Translations under genes and position numbers: made by a program
DNA from: Ravibacter arvi
GTDB lineage: Bacteria > Bacteroidota > Bacteroidia > Cytophagales > Spirosomataceae
Assembly (NCBI RefSeq): GCF_039540405.1
Contig: NZ_BAABEY010000032.1
Coordinates: 97,190-161,189 of the forward strand
Length of the DNA: 64,000 nt
Direction of reading: 5' to 3'
Notes under the pieces: generated by a model
What the model saw: only the letters and a program-made list of their open reading frames with translations
What the model was told of the DNA's origin: nothing
Databases searched by the model: none
Shown here: one piece after another, positions 26,884 through 36,277 of the stretch
Position numbering within the stretch: position 1 is the stretch's first letter
Layout: each line of letters begins with the position of its first letter

Positions 26884-27588
26884 ATGCGCAAAAATACCCC
26901 GGGAAACACCCGTGATCCGGCGAAGCTGAAAATGGCTATTGTTGAAGCAAGGCCAATATTTAGAAAAGGCCTGTTGACCGCGCTGAAAGAAAGCTATACG
27001 GAGGTTTCGTCTTTTGAAGCAGACGAAATTGAAGCGTTAAGCGGGCTCGCCAAAGAACAGGCGCCGGAGTTGGTATGGATCGGCATCAACAGCCATGACC
27101 ACCCGAATATCATCCAGCAAATCGCCGGCCTAAGCGCCCGGTTGCCTTCGGCCAAGGTTATTCTTTACGATTATAAAAGTGACCTGAAAACCATTCCGCG
27201 CCTGCTGCGCCTGGGTATTGCCGGCTACCTGGTCGCCGATTTTGACGTGCCCGAGCTCCTGTTATGCGTCAATACAGTCCTCGACGGGAAACGATATATC
27301 AGCAACGAGATAATATGGAAATACCTCAATAATGAGTCGGAAGAAATTGAACCGCCAAAAACAAACCTTTCAAAAATGGAAGAGGTAGTGGCCAATTACC
27401 TTACGCAGGGCATGAGCGTTTCGCGGATAGCAGAGGTCATGAACAGGCAGATTTCGACCATAAGCACGGTAAAAGCAAAGGTGTTCAAGAAAATGAACGT
27501 GGCCAATGTATTGGATCTGAAGGATAGGCTTCATAGAAGCACGACGTCGGATGAGGCAGCTGCACCATTCAATCCGGACGTGCGCTGA
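26884..27588 (+). CDS. LuxR/NarL-type regulator with degenerate receiver domain
   Basis: A 234-residue protein with a receiver-like domain (about 15-130) and a C-terminal GerE helix-turn-helix (about 160-220: YLTQGMSVSRIAEVMNRQIS then TISTVKAKVFKKMNVAN). The receiver lacks phosphorylation residues: the acidic pair is replaced in MAIVEARPIF, and the acceptor Asp position is Gly67 in ELVWIGINS. It should therefore act without phosphotransfer, as an atypical regulator. No histidine kinase gene is nearby. Targets unknown; it is followed by a strong terminator. Confidence 0.8.
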   Translation: MRKNTPGNTRDPAKLKMAIVEARPIFRKGLLTALKESYTEVSSFEADEIEALSGLAKEQAPELVWIGINSHDHPNIIQQIAGLSARLPSAKVILYDYKSDLKTIPRLLRLGIAGYLVADFDVPELLLCVNTVLDGKRYISNEIIWKYLNNESEEIEPPKTNLSKMEEVVANYLTQGMSVSRIAEVMNRQISTISTVKAKVFKKMNVANVLDLKDRLHRSTTSDEAAAPFNPDVR

Positions 27589-27596
27589 TAATCAAA

Positions 27597-27631
27597 AGAA
27601 CGCGTCTCCGAAAAGCCCGGAAACGCGTTCT
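27597..27631. terminator. Bidirectional terminator
   Basis: Inverted repeat AGAACGCGT (27597-27605) / ACGCGTTCT (27623-27631) with inner TCCG/CGGA pairs around a 7-base loop. It lies between the convergent LuxR-type and isomerase genes. The minus strand has the better T-rich tail. Confidence 0.75.
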
Positions 27632-27644
27632 CTCTGGTCGCTCT

Positions 27645-28565
27645 CTATTTCGCGTCTATTTGCCGGTAAGCATTGAGCGTAATCATTTCTCCCTCCTTCC
27701 CCGGCTTACTTGTTCCGTGCTCCATCCCGACAAAACCCCTGTAGCCTTTGTCGTAAACGTGTTGCAGGATATTTTTAAAATTCACTTCTCCTGAGGTCGG
27801 TTCGTTTCTCCCGGGTGTGTCCCCTATCTGTATGTAGGCAATTTCATCCCAGGCGTAGTCAAGTGTCGGAATAATATTTCCTTCCTGGATCTGGACATGA
27901 TAGAAGTCGAACAGCACCTTCACGCTCGGGCTATCAGCACCTTTGGCAAGTGCATAAGCCTGGGGAATAGTATGCAAAAACATACCTGCATGGTTAATCT
28001 TATGGTTCATGGATTCCATCACCATTACCATACCATGCGGTTCGTAAATCTCGGCCGCACGCTTCAGCAGCTCAATCGCGTTGGCCATCTGAAAATCCCA
28101 CGGCAGGTTGGGATCGGCTTTACCCAGCACATTGTGGATAATTTTGGTATTCATCCTTTTGGCCACCTCCACTGACGCCCGCATATCGGCCAGTACTTTT
28201 TCGCGGATAGCCTTGTCCCGGCCGGCGAAAGAAACCGCATCAAAAGTAAAAACGCCTACAAACTGGCCAAATTCCATGCCCAGTTTCTGTACCGCCTGGC
28301 TGATCCGCTCCTGCTCCGCCACCGGTCTCCGGATCAGGTAAGTATTTTCCCAGGCCCTGAACCCGTTGTCAAAACCCCACTTGATCTGGTCGACCACATC
28401 GTTTCCGGCCGCGTCCGCAAAAATGCCGAATTCAGGCGAAAACTTGGTTTTAAAGGGCTGAGCCACCGGCGCCTGCCTTGCAGCAGCTGCTACTTTGTCG
28501 CCCAGTCCCGTAAGTACCGCCCCACCGGCCAGCAAACCGGTCTTCAAAAATGCCTTCCTGTTCAT
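27645..28565 (-). CDS. Exported sugar isomerase/epimerase-like TIM barrel (Hyi family)
   Basis: A 306-residue AP-endonuclease-2 family TIM barrel, start at the ATG at 28565 (MNRKAFLKTGLLAGGAVLTG), a Tat-like/Sec signal. Metal ligands expected for hydroxypyruvate isomerase or ketose 3-epimerase relatives are visible: Glu in MVMVMESMNHK, Asp and His in LFDFYHVQIQEG, and Glu in VGMEHGTSKPG. Last gene of the minus-strand ceramidase-like/dehydrogenase operon, separated from it by a 7-mer repeat hairpin. It probably isomerises or epimerises a small keto or sugar product outside the cytoplasm. Substrate unknown. Confidence 0.83.
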   Translation of the reverse strand: MNRKAFLKTGLLAGGAVLTGLGDKVAAAARQAPVAQPFKTKFSPEFGIFADAAGNDVVDQIKWGFDNGFRAWENTYLIRRPVAEQERISQAVQKLGMEFGQFVGVFTFDAVSFAGRDKAIREKVLADMRASVEVAKRMNTKIIHNVLGKADPNLPWDFQMANAIELLKRAAEIYEPHGMVMVMESMNHKINHAGMFLHTIPQAYALAKGADSPSVKVLFDFYHVQIQEGNIIPTLDYAWDEIAYIQIGDTPGRNEPTSGEVNFKNILQHVYDKGYRGFVGMEHGTSKPGKEGEMITLNAYRQIDAK

Positions 28566-28571
28566 TTGTTT

Positions 28572-28645
28572 AATAGGTTTGAGGTGTGAGGTTTGAGGTG
28601 TGAGGGTAAAGCTCATGCCTCACACCTCACCGCTCAAACCTCATA
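28572..28645. repeat. Heptamer repeat hairpin, copy 1
   Basis: Tandem degenerate 7-mers (GAGGTGT, GAGGTTT, GAGGTGT, GAGGGTA) from 28581, followed after a short spacer by the same motif on the other strand (to 28643). The arms match at about 21 of 24 positions. It fills the gap between the dehydrogenase stop and the isomerase start. Confidence 0.75.
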
Positions 28646-28646
28646 G

Positions 28647-31600
28647 CTATTTATTTTGCTGCCTGCTGTTTCTTAAAAACGCGATGAGGTCTGCCATTGC
28701 CTGTTGTTCAATCTGTCCGGCGAAGCTTGGCATCGGCGACATTTTCAGGGTCTGAATCGACTGAATATCCTGGCGGTTGACCGTTCGCTCCACACCGGGC
28801 GCCTGCCTGAGCTGGATGGCCGAGGACGTTTCGCTGGCGATGGTTCCCTGGATGGTCTCGCCGGTGTTGAGCGTGATCCCCCAGTAATCGTAACCCGGCG
28901 CCATAGCCAGTGCAGGATCCAGGATGTTCGCAAGGAGGTCTTTGGGCAGCCAGTTGTGTACTGTTCCGAGATCAGGACCGAAAACCACGCCCATTTCGCC
29001 GCGCACCTGGTGGCAAATGGAACAATGTTGCACAAATACCTGCATCCCTTTGTTCGGATCTCCCGTCAACTCCAGTGATTTCTGGTACTCTTTAATCGCT
29101 TTTTCTTTATCTTCCCCGCCGGTCAGCAAGGCGCGCGCCCTGTCCCTGAGCGCGTCGTCTGAATGGCTCATCAACCGCACGCCACGCAGGTACCCGAGCC
29201 CCGAAGATTGTACCTTCCCGGTCTCAATCGCGTCAAGCAACAGCGGTACCCGCTCTTTGTCTGTAATGAAAAGATCCAGGGCCGCATCGCGGACATCAGG
29301 GGTCAGGCTCTCCCATTTCGACAAAACGAATGCCCCGGTTTCCTTTCCCGGCACTTTGTCAAGCATACGGATGGCCGCCATCTGGACTTCAGGCTCTTCT
29401 TTTGGTTGAATCAATTTCTTGAGGAAGTCAATATGGGCGGGAAGATTTTCATCCAATCCGAACAGACTTACGGCAAGGCTTCTGTCGGCAGCGGCCAGTG
29501 AGGTATTCCCGATCACCTTCTCCGCCCGCTGGAGACTGGCAGTCAGTAACGCCTTCGGCATGGGTTTTCCCGACTTCAACACGTCCAGCGCCGCCTTTCT
29601 GACCTCGCTGACAGGATGCGTCAACGCTGCGTCTACCAGGGAAGGAAGTTCCGAAGCCAGGATATTCGTCGCATCTTTTCTCCTTTTTACCCCCTGGGCC
29701 AATCCTTCCAACACGGCGGCTTCCCGCTGCTTGCCTTTCCCCGAGAGCGCCATGCGGACCAGTTGGTGCACTTCGCCCAAATCCCGGCCGGCCGCTACCA
29801 TTGCGGTCAAACGCCGGACCAGCGAACCATATGCAGGCTGGGCCGCATCGTACCTGGCCAATACTTCTTTCAAAAGCGGTACCGTTTGCGATGAATCGGC
29901 CGAAATTGCAGCGATTTGCACCCATTCATCCTGAATATCCCTGAACAAAAGCCGCTGCCGCACTGCAGCCGCTTCACCGGAAGCAACGAAACCAAGGGTG
30001 CAAAGCAACTGGAACCTAACCTTATCGCTCGGGTCTTTTTCTAGGCCTACAAGTGCCTTTTCAAGCTCAGGCGCGGTTTTCAGATGCAGCTCCGCCAGCC
30101 TGACGGCATTTTCCCGGACCCCGGCTTCCCGGTCTGCCAGTGCCGCCGCAATCAACGGCGCACTCAGCTTGTTCAGCCCCTGAAGCGTCCAGAGTGCGTG
30201 CAGTCTCCCCTCGGGAACGGTCGAGCTGCTAACCATTTGCTCCAGGTCGGGCACGATTGATACATCCTGCCTGTCGACCAGCAACCGCTGAGCATTTTGC
30301 CGCCACCAGATATTTTTATCAGCCAAATGAGCAACAAGCGCTTTGGGCGAAGACTTGCCGAGCGAGACTCCCTTGGTCCAGTCCGGCTTCCCCGTGCCCG
30401 TCGGCGTAATGCGGTAAATCCTTCCCATATCGTGTCCATCGTATAACCCGCCGGCCTCGACCGCTTCATCGGACATCCATTCGGGATGCTCGATAATTCT
30501 ACGGTAATAATCCAGCACATACAGGGCGCCGTCCGGACCGACATACATGTTAACGGGGCGTGACCAGGAGTCTTTCGATGCCAGGAATTCTTTCCCCGGA
30601 TGCTGGCGGCCGGCAACGAATGTGGCTCCTTTTTCCTTCAGCACATCTACGTGGACCAGGTTACTGACCGACTCTGCTACGAAAGTTACATTTCCATCGT
30701 ATGGCGCTGGGAACAATCCGCCCAGGTAGGCGGTAATCCCGCTCGAAGAAGTTGTAACCCCCACCGGTGTAAATAACTGGCGGTCGGGATTGGTCGTAAT
30801 CTGGAAAACTTCGGTGGCATCTCCGTGGTCAGAAATCGGCTGTGTTGCGTTTGACACAACGAGCGAAGGGTTCCTGGCCAGGTAGCGCGCCGCAATTACT
30901 TCGTGGTAAATATGGTTTTGGTTGTGGGTAAGCAGGTGGCTCCCCCAGCGATCGAAAGTATGGCCGAACTGGCTCCTGGAAGAAGCCAGCTCCAGCTCAC
31001 GGGAATCCGGCCGGAAACGAACGTTGTTGCTGCTCGCATTTTTGGGGAGCTGCGGCCCGCCGGCCTGGTCTGCAAAGTGGACTTCGCTCCCGGTATCGCC
31101 AAATTCGGTGCCGTATTTCCGGGTCCCGATAGCGCCAAGGTGCGAAAGATACACCCAGTTATCCAGCCCATAGATAGGGTTGTTGACGTTCACATGCGGG
31201 TTGGAGAGCGAAAAACCGGTCAGCAGCTTTTTTCTTACGTCCGACTTCCCGTCGCCGTCGGTATCCTCGAGATAAAGTACATCAGGCGCGTCCGTAACAA
31301 TTACACCTTTTTTCCAGCGCATGATTCCGTTGGGCAGCGTAAGATCTTCAGCAAACACCACGCTTTTGTCCATCACACCGTCGCCATCGGTATCGCTGAG
31401 CAGCTTGATTTTGCCGGTACCACTTTTATCAAGGGGATACCCGGGCATTTCCACCACATACATCCGCCCATCTTCATCAATTTCCATATCCACCGGGCTC
31501 GCGACCAGCGGTTCGGACGCAAGTAACTCGATCTTAAAGCCGGGTTCCAGCTCGAAGGATTTCAGGGCTTCAGCAGGAGAAAGAGAACCTTCATGTGAGG

Positions 31601-31679
31601 TGACCTTTTCTTTTTTATTTTCGCAGGCGGTCCAGGTCAGGGAACACACCAGGGCAAGAGGCAAGAGGTACTTCGTCAT
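28647..31679 (-). CDS. PVC-type membrane dehydrogenase with HEAT repeats and cytochrome c domain
   Basis: A 1010-residue lipoprotein (signal LLPLALVCSLTWTAC, Cys19). The N-terminal beta-propeller-like 'membrane-bound dehydrogenase' domain (about 35-430, TIGR02604 type) has acidic metal-like loops DTDGDGVMD and DTDGDGKSD. HEAT-like helical repeats cover about 460-860, and the C-terminal haem domain (TIGR02603 type) has CSICH at 886-890. This layout is abundant in Planctomycetes/Verrucomicrobia and some Bacteroidota, where it is thought to oxidise sugars or similar compounds and pass electrons to haem. A second member lies at 45370. Substrate unknown. Confidence 0.9.
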   Translation of the reverse strand: MTKYLLPLALVCSLTWTACENKKEKVTSHEGSLSPAEALKSFELEPGFKIELLASEPLVASPVDMEIDEDGRMYVVEMPGYPLDKSGTGKIKLLSDTDGDGVMDKSVVFAEDLTLPNGIMRWKKGVIVTDAPDVLYLEDTDGDGKSDVRKKLLTGFSLSNPHVNVNNPIYGLDNWVYLSHLGAIGTRKYGTEFGDTGSEVHFADQAGGPQLPKNASSNNVRFRPDSRELELASSRSQFGHTFDRWGSHLLTHNQNHIYHEVIAARYLARNPSLVVSNATQPISDHGDATEVFQITTNPDRQLFTPVGVTTSSSGITAYLGGLFPAPYDGNVTFVAESVSNLVHVDVLKEKGATFVAGRQHPGKEFLASKDSWSRPVNMYVGPDGALYVLDYYRRIIEHPEWMSDEAVEAGGLYDGHDMGRIYRITPTGTGKPDWTKGVSLGKSSPKALVAHLADKNIWWRQNAQRLLVDRQDVSIVPDLEQMVSSSTVPEGRLHALWTLQGLNKLSAPLIAAALADREAGVRENAVRLAELHLKTAPELEKALVGLEKDPSDKVRFQLLCTLGFVASGEAAAVRQRLLFRDIQDEWVQIAAISADSSQTVPLLKEVLARYDAAQPAYGSLVRRLTAMVAAGRDLGEVHQLVRMALSGKGKQREAAVLEGLAQGVKRRKDATNILASELPSLVDAALTHPVSEVRKAALDVLKSGKPMPKALLTASLQRAEKVIGNTSLAAADRSLAVSLFGLDENLPAHIDFLKKLIQPKEEPEVQMAAIRMLDKVPGKETGAFVLSKWESLTPDVRDAALDLFITDKERVPLLLDAIETGKVQSSGLGYLRGVRLMSHSDDALRDRARALLTGGEDKEKAIKEYQKSLELTGDPNKGMQVFVQHCSICHQVRGEMGVVFGPDLGTVHNWLPKDLLANILDPALAMAPGYDYWGITLNTGETIQGTIASETSSAIQLRQAPGVERTVNRQDIQSIQTLKMSPMPSFAGQIEQQAMADLIAFLRNSRQQNK

Positions 31680-31769
31680 CGGACATTATTTTCTGGCAGC
31701 CGCCCGGGGAGCCCGGGCGCACCACACTGACAAATTTTGATTGAGCAACTTAACTGGGGCGGACACCTG

Positions 31770-33242
31770 TCAACGGAGCGAATCCGAAAGCTTCGTCAGT
31801 TCCGCCACGATTTTCTCCGAGGCCGTCTCCTCGACTTTGGTCACCGTCAGCCAGGTCTCATAGCCGCCGAGCCGATGTTGCGCCGGTGGTGCGAGGTAGC
31901 CGTAACAACCATTTGCGAGGGAAATCGTAAAGCTGTTTTTAAAAGGGCTCGTCTTTTTCAGATCCAAGCCCGTTTCTGTAAAAACTTCGAAGGGAACCGC
32001 CCGTACCCCCCACTCGCCGATTTTGAAAACCTGTAGCGGAACCGCAATTTCGGCAGGCCAGTCTTCATAAATATGAATGGCCCGGTCGGCGAAAACACGC
32101 TCCAGGGAATGTTCAAATTTTTTGTCGGACGGGCTGTCTCTTACCGATTTGGAGCGTTCATAAAGCTCCCGGGAAGGCTTCCGCACCTTTATCGGTATCT
32201 CGGACCGGACCGAACGGAGCTTTACATGCGGCCTGTATTCAATATTCTGATATACACGCAACACTTCCCGCGCCACATCTTCAGCCACGATATTCATTTT
32301 TTCATAAGGCCCGTAGGCTTTGCCCTGTTTACTGAAATCGATATTATTGACATCACCGGAGGTTCCATTGGTCAGAAAGCCCACAAAAGGCGGAAACTGT
32401 TGCTGTTGCCCCAGGTGCCTGGCCAGCTTACCGGCAAACAGTGCAAAATAGTCTGCTGAAACATGACCGGTGGGCACGCCCCCCACATAGTGCAGCGAGT
32501 AATTGGCCAGCAGGCCGATGGGCCTTCCATTGACAGACTGAACCGAAAGGAAAGCTACTTCAGGGTCGGTAGTTCCTGCCGGCTCGGTTTTGTTCGCATT
32601 GTTCACCCCGGGATTGAACATTGCTGCATCCATCTGACCGAAGGGATTCCTGACTTCATTTTTCAGTTTCCAGCGCCGGTTAAACACATGCTGCGGCACG
32701 CTTCCGCTTCCCCACCCGATCCGCGCGGGTTCGAGGTTATTAACGGCGATGCGTACCCCATCGGCAATTCGCCGCGCCAAAAATTTCTGGTAGTCGTCAA
32801 GCAAAATTCCTTTCCGGTCCTTTCTGAACCGCTCGCCGTCACCGCTGGCGGATACGCCGGAATGGGTATGGGTGGCGGACATCAATACCTGGGCCGGGTT
32901 GATACCGGTTTCCTGCCGGATCATCTTGCCGGCTTCGTCGAAAACAGGCTGATCTACGCCCACATTATCTACCACAACAAAGACAAGCTTCGTCTCCCCG
33001 TCATCCAGCACCAGGCTGCGGGCCGAAAGCGGGTCGTGGATATGGGTAGCAGGCGGTACGATAAAATTACCCACTATTCCCTGACCAAGTTTGGGTGAAA
33101 CATCTACTACCGAAGCTCCCGCCCTGAAAACCTGGGCCCGGCCGGGAATCGCCATAAAAAGCAACATCCCGACCGTACATGCGAACCGCCAACGGGCTGT
33201 TCCCGCATACAGGCTCCTGATATTACTGCGCATCTTTTTCAT
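31770..33242 (-). CDS. Neutral ceramidase-family protein (PF04734), copy 4
   Basis: 490 residues with a signal peptide (FACTVGMLLFMAIPGRAQ). It has the family start FRAGASVVDVSPKLGQGIVG, the zinc-site motif MSATHTHSG (HTH 125-127), and NYSLHYVGG (His251), likely the second zinc histidine. At the catalytic-serine position of true ceramidases (GDxSP) it reads NGTSGDVNNID, Asn in place of Ser (about 299). It is thus the most divergent of the four copies and may use other chemistry. Lies 23 bases after copy 3, first gene before the dehydrogenase. Confidence 0.85.
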   Translation of the reverse strand: MKKMRSNIRSLYAGTARWRFACTVGMLLFMAIPGRAQVFRAGASVVDVSPKLGQGIVGNFIVPPATHIHDPLSARSLVLDDGETKLVFVVVDNVGVDQPVFDEAGKMIRQETGINPAQVLMSATHTHSGVSASGDGERFRKDRKGILLDDYQKFLARRIADGVRIAVNNLEPARIGWGSGSVPQHVFNRRWKLKNEVRNPFGQMDAAMFNPGVNNANKTEPAGTTDPEVAFLSVQSVNGRPIGLLANYSLHYVGGVPTGHVSADYFALFAGKLARHLGQQQQFPPFVGFLTNGTSGDVNNIDFSKQGKAYGPYEKMNIVAEDVAREVLRVYQNIEYRPHVKLRSVRSEIPIKVRKPSRELYERSKSVRDSPSDKKFEHSLERVFADRAIHIYEDWPAEIAVPLQVFKIGEWGVRAVPFEVFTETGLDLKKTSPFKNSFTISLANGCYGYLAPPAQHRLGGYETWLTVTKVEETASEKIVAELTKLSDSLR

Positions 33243-33265
33243 ATATTCTCTCCGGAAGCGGCCCG

Positions 33266-34732
33266 CTATTTCCAGGCCTGATCAATGAACTCCAATGTTT
33301 TCTCTACCAGTACCTGGCCGCCTTCGGGGCTCACAATGTTACTTTGACATACCGCGCTGTACCCACCGCCCTTGACGGCTTTATCCGTAGCGAGGTAAGA
33401 ACCCGGTCCTGCCAGCTGAACCACAAAAGTCTGGAGCGCTTTGCTCCTGGCCTGAATCCTGATACCGAAATCAGTAAACAGCTCGAACTGGTTGGTGCAG
33501 ATAACAGCGTCTCCGATCCGGATCACGTGTACTTCTGTTTCGTACAAAGGGTTAGGATTGGTTTTCTGCCGCTCGTAGCGTTTTACCACATCATTGAACC
33601 AGGTCATTTTTGCGTTCAGATCATCGGTCTTCTTAGGATCTTTTGCGATTGCCTCCGCACATTCTTTCACCACCAGCTTTGATTCTTCATACTCGGCGTC
33701 GGTAATGATGCGCATAGGCAGCTGAATTTTGTTAGCGAGATGGACCAATTTAACATCCGAAGTCGCCTGGCTCCTGATCACTTCGTGCGTGCGGTCTACG
33801 GCCCGGTTGATCCTCCCCGCAATGTCTTCCATGCGGTCATACTTCCCGAGGGTACGCATTCTCTCCTCTGCTTTTTTGCGGTACATGGGGTGCGGCGACT
33901 GGTCACCGGCGGCCCCGGTCCATCCGAGTATACACAGATTTGCACCATACTTCTTACGCAAAGCAGTACGGGTAGGATGCCAGAAATCAGCGTTTACAAA
34001 AGAGCGGTGCTCCACCTCCTGGGCCGGGCAGGGAACATTGATTGCCAGCCCGATCAGCTTTTTACTTTTGTCCCAGAAAAAAAGCGTATTGATATCATGG
34101 TCTTCATAACCTTCCAGGTTGATAAAATCGGGTTGGTTGGTGTTTCCGTACATCACGGTCTTTCCGCTGCTGTAATGCGCACGGCGGTTATAGGCAACGG
34201 CGGCCCTTTCGAGACCCCAGGTAACTGAACCCTGTGCCCGGCTTTTCCAGGCTTTTACCACTGCATCCGCAACACGGTCGCTGAAAAACTCTTTGTATTG
34301 CGCGGGGCTGGTGACCCCCTCCTTCGGAACTGCATACAAAAAAGAATAGTCGTCGGTTTCGTCTTCCAGCACCGGCGCGGTGTGCGTATGCGTGGCGCTC
34401 AAAACCACTTTTGAAACGTCGAGGTCCGGAAGTTGCTTTTTCACTTTTGCCCGCACCCGGTCGCGTATCCCGGCAGAGATATAGACCAGATCGCAGGATA
34501 CCATAATCGAAAATTCTTCGGTCTTCCCTCCATTCCTGTTCTCCAGCGCCAGCACGCTGGCGGAAATCGGCGTTTGCGCTTCCTTCGCTATTCTGAGGTT
34601 AAATTGTCCCATCAGTGCAACCGGCAGCGGGGGGGTGATATCGACTGTAGCCGTACCTACATACAACTCCGACCCGACCAGCCGGAGGCACAGCAAACAA
34701 AAAAAGGGGAGTAAGAACAGCTTTCGCATCAT
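33266..34732 (-). CDS. Neutral ceramidase-family protein (PF04734), copy 3
   Basis: About 488 residues from the ATG at 34732 (MMRKLFLLPFFCLLCLRLVG, signal peptide). Longer reading to 34864 would run into copy 2 and is rejected. Motifs: ELYVGTATVDITPPLPVALM, SATHTHTAP (HTH about 115-117) and GAAGDQSPH, which keeps the catalytic-type serine (about 279). The second zinc histidine of ceramidases is replaced: VPCPAQEVE instead of NYxLHY. Closest to copies 1 and 2 by eye. Hydrolysis of an amide or ester in the periplasm is inferred; no true substrate is known. Confidence 0.87.
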   Translation of the reverse strand: MMRKLFLLPFFCLLCLRLVGSELYVGTATVDITPPLPVALMGQFNLRIAKEAQTPISASVLALENRNGGKTEEFSIMVSCDLVYISAGIRDRVRAKVKKQLPDLDVSKVVLSATHTHTAPVLEDETDDYSFLYAVPKEGVTSPAQYKEFFSDRVADAVVKAWKSRAQGSVTWGLERAAVAYNRRAHYSSGKTVMYGNTNQPDFINLEGYEDHDINTLFFWDKSKKLIGLAINVPCPAQEVEHRSFVNADFWHPTRTALRKKYGANLCILGWTGAAGDQSPHPMYRKKAEERMRTLGKYDRMEDIAGRINRAVDRTHEVIRSQATSDVKLVHLANKIQLPMRIITDAEYEESKLVVKECAEAIAKDPKKTDDLNAKMTWFNDVVKRYERQKTNPNPLYETEVHVIRIGDAVICTNQFELFTDFGIRIQARSKALQTFVVQLAGPGSYLATDKAVKGGGYSAVCQSNIVSPEGGQVLVEKTLEFIDQAWK

Positions 34733-34796
34733 ATTGATCAATAAAATGGGAGATACAAATACAAAACTCTTTTTATCGGGCACTAAAAAACAACAC

Positions 34797-36248
34797 TTAC
34801 TTCCACAGCTCATCCAGCAACTCCACAGTACGGTCCACCAATACCTGCCCGCCTTCAGGCCCAATCCGGCAGCTATGAATCACTGCGCTGTAGGCGCCGC
34901 CCTTAACCGCCTTTTCAGTGGGCAGGTACGATCCCCATTCCGGGCTTCCGGCAAGCTGTACAACAAAAGTCTGGAGCGCCTTGCTCCTGGCCTGCATGCG
35001 GATACCGAAATCGGAAAACAATTCAAATTCATTGGTACAAATGGCCACGTCGCCGAGACGGATTACATGTAGCTCCATATCGTAGCCGGGTTGCCGCTCT
35101 TTCTGTTGCCGTTCATAGCGACGCAATGTCTCGCCTTCCCAGGTCATACGCCGGTATAATTTGTCGGCTTCCTTCGGATCGGCCTCAATTTTACTTTTCG
35201 CCATTTCCACCGATGCTTTGGCGGCGAGGTAGTCACGCTCCGTTACCAATCGTTCCGGCAGCGTCAGGCGCTCGGTTTTGTGCACCAAAGGCAACGTATT
35301 GTGCCGATCATTTTTTACCGTTTCATAGGACTCATCGACCGCCAGCACAATCCTTCTGGCAAGCTCATCAAGGCGGTTCAGCTTACGGAGCTCACGCATG
35401 CGGTCGTCGGCTGCCTGGCGGTAGCGGATATGGGGCGTAAGATCGCCCGCGGCGCCAAGCCAGCCCAGCACACAAACCTGCCGGCCGTATTTGCCGTGAA
35501 TCTCCTTTCTGACCGCGTCCCAATAGTCGGCGTGTACCGCTGCCCTGCCTTCAACTTCCTGCGACGGGCTGGCAACTCCAATCACCATAGCTATCAACTG
35601 TCCGCTTTTGTTCCAGAAAAACAGGGTATTGATGTCGTGGTCTTCAGGACCTTCCAGGTTCCTGAACTCGGGCAGGTCGGTTTTGCTGCTCATGCCCGAG
35701 GTGCCGTCTGAATAAGCTACGCGGCGATTGTAACCTACCACGGCATAGCTAAGCCCCCAGGCCACGCCGGCCTCCTCGCGCTGGTTCCAGGCCGCCGAAA
35801 TTCCATCCGCAATTTTTTCGGCAAAAAATTTCCGGTATTCCTGCACCTGCGTTACCCCGTTTTTGGGGATTGCATATTCTCCTTCCCGTAGAACAGGCGC
35901 CGTATGGGTATGGGTAGCGTTTAAAACAATTTTACTTATATCGAGTCCTTTTACCCTTTTTGCTACTTCATCGCGCACCAGTTTGATCACATCGGTAGGT
36001 ATGTAAAGCACATCGCAGGAAACCATAACAGCGAGGTCTTCTGACACGCTGCCCTCCCGGGTTTCAATTACCAGTATGTTGGCGGTAAGGGGAGTTTCGG
36101 CTTCTTTCGCAATACGGAGGTGAAACTGCCCGGTGACGGCAACCGGCAATTTGGGGGTAATGTCGACACTGCTCCTTCCGACATAAAGATTGGAAGCAAT
36201 CGCACCTGCCGACAAAAAGGTCAGGAATAGAGTAAAAATACGTATCAT
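34797..36248 (-). CDS. Neutral ceramidase-family protein (PF04734), copy 2
   Basis: About 483 residues from the ATG at 36248 (MIRIFTLFLTFLSAGAIAS, signal peptide); the longer frame to 36284 would overlap copy 1. It has NLYVGRSSVDITPKLPVAV, LNATHTHTAP (HTH about 113-115) and GAAGDLTPH: threonine (about 271) stands where copies 1 and 3 have serine. VASPSQEVE replaces the second zinc-histidine segment. The overall frame is intact, so this is a substitution, not decay. Located between copies 1 and 3. Confidence 0.87.
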   Translation of the reverse strand: MIRIFTLFLTFLSAGAIASNLYVGRSSVDITPKLPVAVTGQFHLRIAKEAETPLTANILVIETREGSVSEDLAVMVSCDVLYIPTDVIKLVRDEVAKRVKGLDISKIVLNATHTHTAPVLREGEYAIPKNGVTQVQEYRKFFAEKIADGISAAWNQREEAGVAWGLSYAVVGYNRRVAYSDGTSGMSSKTDLPEFRNLEGPEDHDINTLFFWNKSGQLIAMVIGVASPSQEVEGRAAVHADYWDAVRKEIHGKYGRQVCVLGWLGAAGDLTPHIRYRQAADDRMRELRKLNRLDELARRIVLAVDESYETVKNDRHNTLPLVHKTERLTLPERLVTERDYLAAKASVEMAKSKIEADPKEADKLYRRMTWEGETLRRYERQQKERQPGYDMELHVIRLGDVAICTNEFELFSDFGIRMQARSKALQTFVVQLAGSPEWGSYLPTEKAVKGGAYSAVIHSCRIGPEGGQVLVDRTVELLDELWK

Positions 36249-36277
36249 TTTTTTTTGCTTGTTAGTATCCGATTTTC

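Noticed and set aside
28647..31679. DTDGDG loops as dockerin domains of a cellulosome
   Set aside because: The loops lie inside the N-terminal dehydrogenase domain, not in paired dockerin repeats, and no cohesin is present.
33266..34864. Longer start of ceramidase-like copy 3 at 34864
   Set aside because: It would overlap copy 2 and put 44 unrelated residues before a clear signal peptide; the ATG at 34732 is better.
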